A stretch of 64,000 bases of DNA from Acidobacteria bacterium Mor1 (GTDB lineage Bacteria; Acidobacteriota; Polarisedimenticolia; Polarisedimenticolales; Polarisedimenticolaceae). The DNA lies in contig CP011806.1 in assembly GCA_001664505.1 (NCBI GenBank), positions 2,221,661 through 2,285,660 on the forward strand, given 5' to 3'. Made by a program: the position numbers and the translations under genes. How positions within the stretch are numbered: position 1 is the stretch's first letter; each line of letters begins with the position of its first letter. Of this stretch, positions 25,587 through 33,389 are shown in pieces. The notes under the pieces are model-generated. The model made no database searches. It was not told where the DNA came from and saw only the letters and a list, made by a program, of their open reading frames with translations.

Positions 25587-28292
25587 ATGTCTAGATTTCG
25601 CTCACGAAGTACTCCGGCGCTCGTACTGGCGATATTGCTGGGTTGCGCCCTATCCGGCGCAGCGCACGCCAATGAGTGCTTCACACCTCTCGCGTGGCAG
25701 CCGGAGCTACAGGACACCCCTCTGGACGCCGACGACAACTTCATCGACGACCGCCTCGACGAGATGCCGGTCGGCGCGACCAGCCCGGTCATTGTCTTGC
25801 TGAACCGGTGCGGTGAGCCCGAAGACCTGGATCGATTGTCCGACTTCGGCCAGATCCGCCTGATCAGCAAGTACGTCAGTCTCGCCATTCTTGACGACGT
25901 TTCCCACGCAGACCTCACAAGACTCGCCGCGGACCCGATCGTCGCGTTCATCGAGCAAGACGGGAAAGGGCTGCTCTCGCTGGATGTCAGCAACCCTGCG
26001 GTCAGGGTGCGGCCGAGTCCCGACTACTCGCCGGACACCGTGGACGAACAGTACCCGGCGTTCGACGGTACCGGCATCAACATCGCCATCGTCGATAGCG
26101 GGGTCGACGACGGAGGCACCGGCGCAAGCGGAACCGTGCACGACGGATTGCCCGGAGCGAAGTTCGTCGGCGGAGCGGACTGCACCAGCGGCACCTGCGT
26201 CCTCGGCAATCCGGACGACCAGCACGGGCACGGCACCCACGTCGCCGGCATCGCGCTCGGCACCGGCGCAGGCTCGGAGAATGTCGGAATCGCTCCGGGA
26301 GCCGGCCTCGTGGATCTGCAGGTCGCCAACCCGGACGGTAGCGTTCCCTCGAGTGCGGTGCTTGCCGCGCTGGAGCTTCTGCTCGACCGCGATGACTGGG
26401 ATGTGCGTGTCGCCAACCTCAGCTTCCAATCGGGTGACAGCACCGGGACCGACAGCTGGTCCGTGATGGTGAACCGATTGGTCTTCGAGGGAATCGCGGT
26501 GATCACGGCCGCCGGGAACTGCTCGAACGCCGGGCTGGCTCTCGGCTGCGTCCTGACACCATCTCCGGGAGCTGCACGAGATGCGGTTTCCACCGCCAAC
26601 CAGGATGACCGAGGCACCATCCAACGGGCCGACGACACCATCAACCCGGACTCGATGCAGGGCCGTACGATGCAGCGAAAGCCGGACATCAGCGCACCCG
26701 GCAGCAACATTCTTTCGGCCGATTCGGACACCCTGTCCGGCTACGTGCCGATGAGCGGCACGTCGATGTCGGCGCCGCACATCGCCGGCTGCGTGGCTCG
26801 GCTGATCCAGGCCGCTCCTTCCATCCGCCCCCTCTCGATTCGCCAGCTCCTGCTGGACACGGCTGAGGACTTTGGCCCGGCGGATTGGGATATCGCCTGG
26901 GGCCAGGGCTCCGCGGACTGTTTCGCCGCCATGGATCAACTCATGACGACTCCGGGGACGGACCTACGTTTCGAGGTCTACCTGGGCCGGGCCGGTGAGC
27001 CGACGTGGTGGCGCTCGCCGAACGTGTACCCCGTCGACCCGACGGTTGAGGAGGGTGAGCCCAACCAGATTCGGGCCGAGGTCTGGAACGACGGCCCCAA
27101 CCCGGTATCCGACTACTCGGTGCGCATCGGCGTCTACAACTTCAGCAACAGCGACGCCGACTACTTCGTATGCGAGGTTTCCCCGGGCTTGCTGGCCCCC
27201 GGAGGCCGGACGACCGTCACATGCCCCTACCGCCCTCGGGTTTCCGGAAGCCCTCCAGGGACCGTTCACGCCTGCATGAAGGCGGAGATCGTCTACTCTC
27301 TGGACACCGACTTCGGCAACAACCGCGCCCAACACAACGTGAACATCCGGCAAACCGCGTCCCCTGCCCGCTTCCGCATGGAGGTCGTGAATCCCACCGA
27401 TTCCGTGGTCACGACGGTACTGACACCGACGCCCAAATGTGGTGAAGGACCGAGCAACTGCTGCGACGCGCGAACCACACCGGGGTGCACCGATGCGGCA
27501 TGCCAGGCCGAAATCTGCGCACAGGACCCGTTCTGCTGCACCGATCAATGGGACTCTTTCTGCGTCGACTCGGCGAACTCCAGCAACATCTGCGTTCCTG
27601 GGTGCCTGCGTGATTTCTCCTGCCCCGGTTGGGAGGCCAATCTGAGCCAGACCAACTTGACGCTGCTGCCCGACGATTGCCCGGTTCCGATCGAGATCGA
27701 ACTCGAACCTTTTGACCCGACCGAGCGAACGGCGCGCTTCGACATTCCCGTGATCCTGGAGGTTCAGGGAAGCAACTGCTGTGAGCCAGGCAACCAGACC
27801 GGCTGCTCGGACCACATCTGCGAAGCCATCGTCTGCACCCGGCGGCCGGAATGCTGCGGGGGACCCTGGACCGACGAATGCGCGAGCATCGCGGTCACCG
27901 AGCCGAGGTGCGAACTCGGATGTGCCGACCGTGTCCTCGATACCGGAGGCGTGACTGCGATCGCCGAGCTCGGCTGCCAGATCACGGATCTGACCCCGTC
28001 GGTCGGCGCCGGCGGTGAGGTGCTGTGGTTCTGGGATGCCGCTTCGTACTCGATCTGTCCGACCGTCTGGGACTTCGTTCGGGGTGAACTCCCGATCATC
28101 GACGGGGACTTCTCTTCGGCTCAATGCATCGCAAACGACCTGATCAAGCAGGAGTTCCTCGACCAGGAAATCCCGGACCCGGGGTCGGGCTTCTACTACC
28201 TGGCCCGAGCCGGCGGCGACGAGCCGGGCACTTTCAATAACGGTACCCAAGCGGCCGATCGGGACAGCGCCCTGGTGCAGGCCTGCCCGTAG
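25587..28292 (+). CDS. Secreted subtilase (S8) with tandem Cys-rich repeats
   Basis: The start at 25587 is fixed by TTGGAGG six bases upstream and a following signal peptide (ALVLAILLGCALSGAAHA). The 901-residue protein has a propeptide-like region (to about 150) and an S8 catalytic domain with D170 (IAIVDSGVDD), H215 (QHGHGTHVAG) and S393 (MSGTSMSAPH). A CARDB-like beta domain (about 470-580) comes next. Two Cys-rich units follow, each of the CC..GC.D..C....C....CC...W...C type. The last 110 residues are a variant of the recurring C-terminal module (VLWFWDAASY, a mid Cys, FYYLARAGG, final Cys). It is followed by a strong hairpin, then the CHAT gene. Confidence 0.92.
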   Translation: MSRFRSRSTPALVLAILLGCALSGAAHANECFTPLAWQPELQDTPLDADDNFIDDRLDEMPVGATSPVIVLLNRCGEPEDLDRLSDFGQIRLISKYVSLAILDDVSHADLTRLAADPIVAFIEQDGKGLLSLDVSNPAVRVRPSPDYSPDTVDEQYPAFDGTGINIAIVDSGVDDGGTGASGTVHDGLPGAKFVGGADCTSGTCVLGNPDDQHGHGTHVAGIALGTGAGSENVGIAPGAGLVDLQVANPDGSVPSSAVLAALELLLDRDDWDVRVANLSFQSGDSTGTDSWSVMVNRLVFEGIAVITAAGNCSNAGLALGCVLTPSPGAARDAVSTANQDDRGTIQRADDTINPDSMQGRTMQRKPDISAPGSNILSADSDTLSGYVPMSGTSMSAPHIAGCVARLIQAAPSIRPLSIRQLLLDTAEDFGPADWDIAWGQGSADCFAAMDQLMTTPGTDLRFEVYLGRAGEPTWWRSPNVYPVDPTVEEGEPNQIRAEVWNDGPNPVSDYSVRIGVYNFSNSDADYFVCEVSPGLLAPGGRTTVTCPYRPRVSGSPPGTVHACMKAEIVYSLDTDFGNNRAQHNVNIRQTASPARFRMEVVNPTDSVVTTVLTPTPKCGEGPSNCCDARTTPGCTDAACQAEICAQDPFCCTDQWDSFCVDSANSSNICVPGCLRDFSCPGWEANLSQTNLTLLPDDCPVPIEIELEPFDPTERTARFDIPVILEVQGSNCCEPGNQTGCSDHICEAIVCTRRPECCGGPWTDECASIAVTEPRCELGCADRVLDTGGVTAIAELGCQITDLTPSVGAGGEVLWFWDAASYSICPTVWDFVRGELPIIDGDFSSAQCIANDLIKQEFLDQEIPDPGSGFYYLARAGGDEPGTFNNGTQAADRDSALVQACP
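27430..27930 (+). repeat. Two Cys-rich repeats inside the subtilase
   Basis: Two homologous stretches of about 50 residues share the order Cys-Cys, Gly-Cys-x-Asp, Cys-x4-Cys, Pro-x-Cys-Cys (first copy DPFCC, second RPECC), Trp-x-x-x-Cys (WDSFC and WTDEC) and a closing Gly-Cys. About ten Cys per unit indicate disulfide-stabilised extracellular modules. Similar Cys-rich units occur in secreted proteins of Planctomycetes and Myxococcota, by my recollection of such sequences. Confidence 0.75.
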
Positions 28293-28300
28293 AGCCGGCG

Positions 28301-28334
28301 ACTTGGTGGGCGGAGCCCGCTCCGCCCACCAAGT
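28301..28334 (+). terminator. Strong hairpin after the subtilase gene
   Basis: A perfect 14-bp inverted repeat (ACTTGGTGGGCGGA, six-base spacer GCCCGC, TCCGCCCACCAAGT) starts eight bases after the subtilase stop. No T run follows, so it is either a Rho-dependent or non-canonical terminator or a 3' mRNA-stability hairpin that separates the subtilase from the CHAT gene. Confidence 0.65.
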
Positions 28335-28405
28335 ATCGCGAATCACGCCGGAGCTCAACGAGAAGGTCGGATGATAGACTCGCGACAACGACCTCGAGGA
28401 TATCG

Positions 28406-30706
28406 ATGCACATTGGCGAGGGGCGGTCCACTCCGAGATGGATGCTGGCGGCTCTGGGCTGCATGGCCCTGTTTGCCGCGTTGTGTCCCGGGTGTAGCTC
28501 CGACCGGCCCTCCGCTGAGAGCGACCTGTGTTCGGACTCTTTCAACCGCGGCGACTTTGCCGCGGCGCTCGAACACTGCACTGCGGCGTCCCCCGACCAC
28601 ACCTGGATGGCTGCCACAGCACACTACGCTCTCGGGCAGTTCGAGGAGTCGCTGGCCATGATTCCAAGCCTGGTCGGAGGTTCGCGCGAAGCGGATGGGC
28701 GGGCACTCGCAGGGTCGATCCACGCCGACAAGGGTGACTTCGAACGCGCTGAGCTCGAGCTATCCGAAGCCGTCAACCTCTACCGCGCGGCTGGGCGCCA
28801 CGAGCTCGCCGCAGGCTGTTTGTACCGGCAGTTCTACATGGCCTGGGAGCGCTCCAACTACCGGGAGGCCTTTGAAACCGCCCGCGGATCGTTGCAGGAG
28901 GCCGAGCGCGCCGGGGATCCCGGCCTGCGTTCACAGGCTCTTCAGGCACTGTTCTCGGTGCTGTACGAGGTCGGAGATCTCGACGCCGCCAGTCGCGCCC
29001 TGGATCTCGCGCACCGTGTGGAAGAAGATTCAAGCCCGTCGGCGCGCGCGCGCCACCTCCTGCACCAGAGCGCCATTCGGCTCGGGCAGGGCCGCTACGA
29101 ACTGGCCCGCCACGCCTCCAGAGAGGCCCTTCAACTGGCGGGGACGATCGAGGACGCCGCACTGGCCCGGTCCGCAGCGCTGAACCTGGCCGAAGCCTGC
29201 CTGGCCCTCGGCCATGCCACCGACGCCGCCGATGCGGTCGCCGAGGCCTGGAAACGGCGCGAGCCGGAGGCAGTCTCCGCCGCCCTGCGCCTCTATCAAG
29301 CCAGGGTCCACCGGGCGCTCGGGAAAGAGGGCCCGGCTGAGCAAATGCTTCAAGCGGCGTTGGTAGAGCATCCGGCGACCGAGTGGGCCTGGGAGCTCGA
29401 GTTCGAACTCGGAGAGCTGCTGGCAGGGCGTGGGGAGCAGGCAGCTGCCGAAGCAGCCTTCGACCGTTCCGCGGCACTGGTCGACGAACTCCGAGAGCGG
29501 TCTGCCTACCAGGAACTCAAGGCCTGGCTTGCGGCGCGCAAACGACGGCCCTACCGCGCCTTGTTCGAAGTTCAGGCGCAACGAGGTGCGGCTCAGGCAG
29601 CGATCCATACGAGTGAACGCATGCGCGCGCGCGCCTTTCTCGACGCGCTGGTGGAATCACGGCGCGGCGATTCCTCTCGGGACGGTTGGGCCCGGGTCGG
29701 CGAGCGCCTCAGCGAGGTGTCGACCTGGCTTCCTTCAATGAACCGCACAGCGACCGCTGAGTTGAAACCGGTCGGCAGCGTGCTGGAAGGACTCGCCGAT
29801 CATCATGTACTCTCCTACGTCCGGGGCCTCGAGCACTTGTGGCTCATCGCCCTCTCCGAGGGCCACCCGACGCTGCGGCCGCTGGCGTCCCTCGAGCAAA
29901 TAGCGCCGCTGGTCGCAGAGAGCGTGCGGCAGCCCGACAGTGAATCAGCCCGAAAGTTGTCTGAGCTGTTGCTGCCTGTAGATGCCCTACCTTCGCCCGG
30001 CCAACGGATCCACGTTGTCCACAGTGGGCTGCTGCGAAACATCCCGTTTGCCGCACTGTGGTTCGACGGCGAGCCGCTCGTCGCTCGTCATCCGATTGCC
30101 CTGGCGCCCAGCCTCCACGCACTCTTGCCGATCCGGCACGATGCCCGTGCGGAACAGCGAGCCGTAGTCGCCGTAGACCCTCGACGCAACCTTCCGGCAG
30201 CCGCGGCCGAGGGAATCATGGTCGCCCAAGCCTTGGGTGTAACCCACCATGAGGGTGTCGATGCGACGGCGGCGGTCGTACTCGGCGCGAAGAACGCCGG
30301 CCTGCTGCATCTCGCGGCTCACGCCGGTGTCGATCTCGGGGGCCCCTGGATCGACCTGGCGGACCAGCGCGTGAGCGCCGCCGACATCTTGCGCGAGCGC
30401 ATGGCCCCTCGACTCGTCGTGCTGGCCAGTTGCTCTTCGGCCTCCCGACGCCACGAGGAGCCGTGGGGCTCGCTGGCAACGACCTTCCTGGCTTCGGGTA
30501 GTCGCCACGTCGTCGCAGCGCTCGGCTCGGTCGACGATCTGGCCAGCCGAGATTTCATCCGGCGTTTTTATCAAGCGAACGGGGCGCACGATCCGGTGCT
30601 GGGCGTAGCTCAGGCCCAACGAGCGTCTATCCGAGCGGGCGAACCCACTTCTTCCTGGGCCCCGTTCGTCGTGATGGCAACCGGAAGAACCGAAGGAGCT
30701 CGATGA
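28406..30706 (+). CDS. TPR-CHAT caspase-like protease with export signal
   Basis: A 766-residue protein with GAGGAT before ATG 28406. The N-terminus is a signal sequence (MLAALGCMALFAALCPGCSS); C30 could be lipidated, but the lipobox is atypical. Residues 45-420 are TPR-like helices (DLDAASRALDLAHRVEE, GRYELARHASREALQLAG). Residues 460-760 form a CHAT domain with the caspase dyad H639 (LLHLAAHAG) and C676 (VVLASCSSAS). CHAT proteases cut partner proteins when the sensory TPR region is triggered. Export would place it in the periplasm. It is followed by a small lipoprotein gene with an ATGA overlap. Confidence 0.88.
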   Translation: MHIGEGRSTPRWMLAALGCMALFAALCPGCSSDRPSAESDLCSDSFNRGDFAAALEHCTAASPDHTWMAATAHYALGQFEESLAMIPSLVGGSREADGRALAGSIHADKGDFERAELELSEAVNLYRAAGRHELAAGCLYRQFYMAWERSNYREAFETARGSLQEAERAGDPGLRSQALQALFSVLYEVGDLDAASRALDLAHRVEEDSSPSARARHLLHQSAIRLGQGRYELARHASREALQLAGTIEDAALARSAALNLAEACLALGHATDAADAVAEAWKRREPEAVSAALRLYQARVHRALGKEGPAEQMLQAALVEHPATEWAWELEFELGELLAGRGEQAAAEAAFDRSAALVDELRERSAYQELKAWLAARKRRPYRALFEVQAQRGAAQAAIHTSERMRARAFLDALVESRRGDSSRDGWARVGERLSEVSTWLPSMNRTATAELKPVGSVLEGLADHHVLSYVRGLEHLWLIALSEGHPTLRPLASLEQIAPLVAESVRQPDSESARKLSELLLPVDALPSPGQRIHVVHSGLLRNIPFAALWFDGEPLVARHPIALAPSLHALLPIRHDARAEQRAVVAVDPRRNLPAAAAEGIMVAQALGVTHHEGVDATAAVVLGAKNAGLLHLAAHAGVDLGGPWIDLADQRVSAADILRERMAPRLVVLASCSSASRRHEEPWGSLATTFLASGSRHVVAALGSVDDLASRDFIRRFYQANGAHDPVLGVAQAQRASIRAGEPTSSWAPFVVMATGRTEGAR

Positions 30707-31104
30707 TGAGAGCGTTACTTGTCCTACTGGTGTTGACGGTGCTCGCGTGCACCGGATGTGTCGAGCAAGGGGATGTACCTGAACCGTCGCGCGAGCCTGT
30801 GCGCGACCCCTCGGGAGACTTTACCCTCCGAGCCGAACCCGAGGGACTGCACGTCGAGCCGCGCGTCGAGGGTTCCCTGTTCCTGGCGTCCTGGATCGAT
30901 GAAGCCGGCGAGGACCATCTGGTTCTGATTGATCGCCCGGTGATGCTCCCCGGCCTTAGCCCGGATGGGGTGTCGATCTACCACGTACTCCCGACCTACT
31001 GCGACCTCAAGTCCATCGAGTGCGGTTCTTGCTTCACCGGTCGTGGCGAGCCGTCGTGTATCTCGCCGCCTCCGCCCCGCTGCCCTCCGTTCTGCAGGCC
31101 GTAG
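30703..31104 (+). CDS. Small Cys-rich lipoprotein coupled to the CHAT gene
   Basis: A 133-residue protein starting inside the stop of the CHAT gene (ATGA overlap). It has a lipoprotein signal (LLVLLVLTVLACTGC, lipid Cys probably C16). A short beta-rich stretch follows (FLASWIDEAGEDHLVLIDRP). The Pro/Cys-rich tail has six Cys (YCDLKSIECGSC, CISPPPPRCPPFC). I recognise no family. The coupling suggests it is a partner, inhibitor or substrate of the CHAT protease, and its Cys-rich tail might be the cleaved or exposed part; this is inference. Confidence 0.72.
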   Translation: MMRALLVLLVLTVLACTGCVEQGDVPEPSREPVRDPSGDFTLRAEPEGLHVEPRVEGSLFLASWIDEAGEDHLVLIDRPVMLPGLSPDGVSIYHVLPTYCDLKSIECGSCFTGRGEPSCISPPPPRCPPFCRP

Positions 31105-31190
31105 GAGAGTCATCGACCGGCGCATGCGTCCCGCAGCCTGGGAAACAGCCACGGCCGCCAGGCCGGCTGTTTCGCCAGGGCTGCGAACAA

Positions 31191-32393
31191 CTAGCCGAGG
31201 GAGAGTTCGAGGGGTATGACCTCGCCGTTTCGCCGCACCTCGAGCTTCAGCGGTGAGGATCGCAGGGCCGTTACACGCTGCTGAACGCCGAGCTCGTCCA
31301 CCGCGACACCGTTGATCTTGATGATCGTGTCCCCCGCCCGTAAGCCGCCGGCTTCGGCAAAGGAACCCGGCTCGACGCCGGCGATCGAGAGCTCTCCCTC
31401 GAGGCCTCCCAGGAGCCGCATGCCGTAGCGCTTTTGCCCGGGAGGTGGGCCGACTACCCGGCGGACCTGTCCCGGCCCGAGTGCCACCCGCTCCCCGCTC
31501 TGCGTCTGGGGCGCAATCCGTATCCGGCGGTTCGCGTGGTCGAGGGTCAGCGCCACGTTCACCAGGAAGCGTTGGCCGAGGTTGCCGTTCGGGGCGTCGT
31601 GGAATGTCAGCCTCGGCTTCGGAAGCACCATGCTGCCGATCCGCACATCCCCGTCGAGGCGTGCTCCGAGGATGTCGACCTTCGCTCCGACCAGCCGTGC
31701 CTGGCCGACCACGGTCGGCGCCGACTCGAGCGCGAGGGAATCCACGACCGATAACGGCAGTGCCAGGAGACCAGGCGACCCGGTGTCGAGGTTGACGCAG
31801 TTCGGCTTTGACGCGACGTGGACGGTGATCGAGGGCTTGCCCGTCTGCGCGCAGAAGTCGAAGACATCCGACCCGTTGGCCTCGGGCAGCAACTGATCGC
31901 TGATCGTGAGCTGCTTGGCTGCGAAGTCGAAGGTCGCGCTCCGGCCCTTGAAGACCGAGCTCGACAGGACGCCGACGGGTACGTCGCCCGCTCCCAGCAC
32001 TTTGAGCAGCTCGATCTCCAGTACGTCGAACGCCCCCAACGGCAGGGTATCGAGGCGGACCCTCTCCAGGCGCATCTGCCTGGCGGGGACGGTACCACCC
32101 AGGGGACTGCCGATCTCCGTTTCCCCGGTTGATTCGAGCCCGAGTTCGCGGGCGATCGAGACGTCGAGGACCGAGATATCGGCGCCGGTGTCGAGGATGA
32201 AGCGGTACGGCCCCACTGCGCCGATCATCAGATCGACGGTCGGGCGGCCGCCCCAATCGCCCAATGGGACCTGTTTCGTGTCAGCGAGAGCAGCGCCGCC
32301 CATCAAGATGCAGGCGATCAGGACGAGGGCGCGTATCGGGCCGGGGCATCCGGCGTATACGGTTGGCTTCTCGCGTTCCACAGTTCGTTTCAT
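31191..32393 (-). CDS. Exported two-DTG aspartyl protease with PDZ domain
   Basis: The start at 32393 (MKRTVEREKP) has GGAGG eight bases upstream. The 400-residue protein has a signal peptide (IRALVLIACILMGGAALA) and two retropepsin-like halves with DTG motifs (FILDTGADISVLD and CVNLDTGSPGLLAL). A PDZ domain fills the last 90 residues (GSFAEAGGLRAGDTIIKING). It has the same design as the protein at 14937-16262 but is only distantly similar. It is divergent from a PadR regulator across a short operator-containing space. Confidence 0.87.
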   Translation of the reverse strand: MKRTVEREKPTVYAGCPGPIRALVLIACILMGGAALADTKQVPLGDWGGRPTVDLMIGAVGPYRFILDTGADISVLDVSIARELGLESTGETEIGSPLGGTVPARQMRLERVRLDTLPLGAFDVLEIELLKVLGAGDVPVGVLSSSVFKGRSATFDFAAKQLTISDQLLPEANGSDVFDFCAQTGKPSITVHVASKPNCVNLDTGSPGLLALPLSVVDSLALESAPTVVGQARLVGAKVDILGARLDGDVRIGSMVLPKPRLTFHDAPNGNLGQRFLVNVALTLDHANRRIRIAPQTQSGERVALGPGQVRRVVGPPPGQKRYGMRLLGGLEGELSIAGVEPGSFAEAGGLRAGDTIIKINGVAVDELGVQQRVTALRSSPLKLEVRRNGEVIPLELSLG

Positions 32394-32446
32394 GGGCCTT
32401 GCCTCCATTTCGGTATGCTGTCGCAGCGTTCTCGGCGGGTTCGACA

Positions 32447-32475
32447 TATAGTACGAATCGGACTATAGTTCGATT
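32447..32475. promoter_or_regulatory. Operator-like direct repeat between aspartyl protease and padR
   Basis: TATAGTACGAAT (32447-32458) recurs as TATAGTTCGATT (32464-32475), with 10 of 12 identical at a 17-bp period. The same stretch also contains an inverted repeat ATAGT-N9-ACTAT. Its position between two divergent starts makes it a candidate binding site of the PadR protein. Confidence 0.5.
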
Positions 32476-32513
32476 TCACCAGGATCGAAAAAAGACGAGA
32501 AAGGGACTGCCCG

Positions 32514-33059
32514 TTGGCTGACCGGGATCTGAGTGACCTGGAAGCGGTCGTGCTGGGTCTTTGCTGGGCCGAGGGCCCGTGCACCGCCTACGCCGTGCGG
32601 CGGACCGTGCAGGAATCGCTGTCCGCGCAATGGAGCGGCAGCGCAGGGGCGGTCTATCCGGTGGTCAGGCGGCTGGAGGCGAGGTCGTTGATCCGGTCCC
32701 GCGACCAAACCACCGGGAAGCGTCGCTCTCAGGCGCTGGAGATTACCGCCAAGGGCGTGCGCGCCCTCACCGCCTGGATCGGGCCGCCGGTCGCCCGCGA
32801 GGCGCTGGCGATCCCGGCCGACTCGCTGCGGGTTCGCCTGCGGTTCCTCGAGCTGCTGGAGCCCGAGGCGAGGGACGCCTTCCTCGCCGAATCCATCGCC
32901 GAGGTCCGGGCGCTGGTGGAAAAGGTGCAGGCCGATGTCCGCCGTGCCGTCGCTGCAAAGGAATCGCCCTTTGCCGTCGCCATGGCACGGGGCGCTCTGC
33001 ACGCCACTCGGGCGCGATTGAGGACCCTGACGGAGCTTCAGGCCGAACTGGCGGAGTAA
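32514..33059 (+). CDS. PadR-family transcriptional regulator
   Basis: A 181-residue protein starting at TTG 32514; the ribosome site (AAGGGA) is weak. The N-terminal winged helix shows LSDLEAVVLGLCWAEGPCTA, GSAGAVYPVVRRLEARSLI and SQALEITAKGVRALTAWIG, the PadR pattern. The C-terminal half is a helical dimerisation domain. PadR proteins repress genes next to them, often detoxification genes. Here the divergent aspartyl protease gene and itself are the likely targets. Confidence 0.9.
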   Translation: MADRDLSDLEAVVLGLCWAEGPCTAYAVRRTVQESLSAQWSGSAGAVYPVVRRLEARSLIRSRDQTTGKRRSQALEITAKGVRALTAWIGPPVAREALAIPADSLRVRLRFLELLEPEARDAFLAESIAEVRALVEKVQADVRRAVAAKESPFAVAMARGALHATRARLRTLTELQAELAE

Positions 33060-33389
33060 CCATTTCGGCAACCGGACCTGGCCCATCTTCCACCACGCGA
33101 ATCACGTGCCCGAAACCGGCGTGCCGAATTCCAGCGGACCAGCGGTCTGTGTCGGGTTTCGAATCTCTTTCGCCTTCGCGCTCCCCGGGTCCCATGCCTT
33201 CCGGGCAACCTGTATCGCCAGGGAGACACACCTCGACCAGATCCCGGCACATTTGAACATCCGTTCACCGGGAGCCGCGGACGTGCACGGACGGCACCCG
33301 TTCCTCCCGGCTGCTCCTGTCCCGGATTGAAGTCAGCGGGGCCGGACGCTTCCCGGCGTCGCGGTATGCTCCCGGGCAACGGAGGAACG
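33060..33389. other. 330-bp intergenic stretch without a supported gene
   Basis: Between padR and the PD40 protein I see no gene, no hairpin and no RNA with support. Short open frames on both strands lack ribosome sites and family features. The last 40 bases hold the ribosome site of the next gene. Confidence 0.5.

Noticed and set aside
21073..31104. A type III-E-like CRISPR link for the TPR-CHAT, sigma and anti-sigma genes.
   Set aside because: No repeat array, no Cas7-like fusion and no Csx30 or Csx31 homologue is visible, and the CHAT protein has an export signal; only the general likeness is kept.
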